DNA of 64,000 nt, taken from NCBI RefSeq assembly GCF_002939185.1, contig NZ_POVL01000021.1, forward strand, positions 1-64,000, written 5' to 3'. The DNA comes from Enterobacter sichuanensis. Lineage in GTDB: Bacteria; Pseudomonadota; Gammaproteobacteria; Enterobacterales; Enterobacteriaceae. The notes under the pieces were generated by a model. That model had not been told where the DNA came from and ran no database searches. It was given only the letters and a program-made list of their open reading frames with translations. Shown here piece after piece: positions 63,813 through 64,000 of this stretch; position 1 is the stretch's first letter, and the number at the start of each line of letters is the position of its first letter. The position numbers were made by a program, and so were the translations under genes.

Positions 63813-64000
63813 TTAACCTCGCAGGGCGTTCTTCGCTAAACGCGCGTCTTCCGCCTGACAGGCCGCCGCGGTAAACAGCACGTCGGTAGAGGAGTTCAGC
63901 GCGGTTTCGCAGGAGTCCTGCAGCACGCCGATGATAAAGCCGACGGCCACGACCTGCATGGCGATCTCGTTCGGAATACCGAACATATTGCACGCCAGCG
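63813..64000 (-). CDS. sstT: Serine/threonine:Na+ symporter SstT, C-terminal part
   Basis: The last 61 full codons of a gene on the minus strand are visible; the rest lies beyond the window. [40 protein letters not shown] and the tail [15 protein letters not shown] match the C-terminus of E. coli SstT. SstT is a DAACS-family sodium-driven symporter of serine and threonine. The stop TAA is at 63813-63815. Confidence 0.93.
   Translation of the reverse strand, partial: LACNMFGIPNEIAMQVVAVGFIIGVLQDSCETALNSSTDVLFTAAACQAEDARLAKNALRG

Noticed and set aside
63793-63993. 66-codon minus-strand frame at the window end
   Set aside because: It is out of frame with the sstT C-terminus, which fits a known protein in the neighbouring frame.

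Overview
The window is a stretch of enterobacterial chromosome. Gene order and protein sequences follow the E. coli metY-nusA to uxaCA region almost gene for gene, with REP-type palindromes between genes. The departures from E. coli K-12 fit Enterobacter or a near relative such as Lelliottia; that genus call is inference. They are a complete GalNAc PTS, a secreted glycosidase in the aga operon, a tdc operon that stops at tdcE, and a gar locus with only garD, garL and garR. I see no insertion sequence, prophage, integron, CRISPR array, tRNA or rRNA gene.

Layout. 1-12300 is the translation and RNA-metabolism block: rimP-nusA-infB-rbfA-truB-rpsO-pnp-nlpI-(yrbN)-deaD, with terminators, the S15 mRNA operator and the pnp leader hairpins. 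12300-19200 holds mtr, yhbW, the O2-independent ubiquinone genes ubiUV/ubiT, and yhbS, yhbQ, yhbP and yhbO. 19300-25700 holds yraR, yraQ, then the envelope and replication genes dolP, diaA, yraN and lpoA, with rsmI divergent. 25750-36030 is the N-acetylgalactosamine regulon: GH36-like secreted enzyme, kbaY, agaS, agaA, agaFEWV, kbaZ and divergent agaR, with six candidate AgaR operators. 36076-39703 is galactarate catabolism (garD | garL garR), followed by rnpB (39763-40139). 40826-47740 is tdcABCDE for anaerobic threonine breakdown, then a Spy/CpxP-like periplasmic gene and the cysteine uptake and desulfidation pair cyuP-cyuA. 51261-57773 holds yhaK, yhaJ, yhaH, yqjG, yqjF, yqjKEDC, mzrA and yqjA. 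58118-63720 is hexuronate uptake and isomerisation (exuR, exuT | uxaC uxaA). The window ends inside sstT.

How the parts work together. In the aga block the PTS would import and phosphorylate GalNAc or GalN, AgaA deacetylates, AgaS deaminates and isomerises to tagatose-6-P, and KbaYZ cleaves tagatose-1,6-bisphosphate. No tagatose-6-P kinase gene is present here. The secreted GH36-like protein could release the sugar from glycans. TdcB, TdcE and TdcD turn threonine into propionate plus ATP, using TdcC for uptake. ExuT, UxaC and UxaA handle galacturonate and glucuronate. Several loci (ubiUVT, tdc) are anaerobic functions, and candidate FNR and CRP sites were found by eye beside some of them. The most unusual items are the GH36-like gene in the aga operon, the Spy-like gene in the place of tdcFG, and compound repeat/terminator modules at 55109-55177 and 63737-63808.
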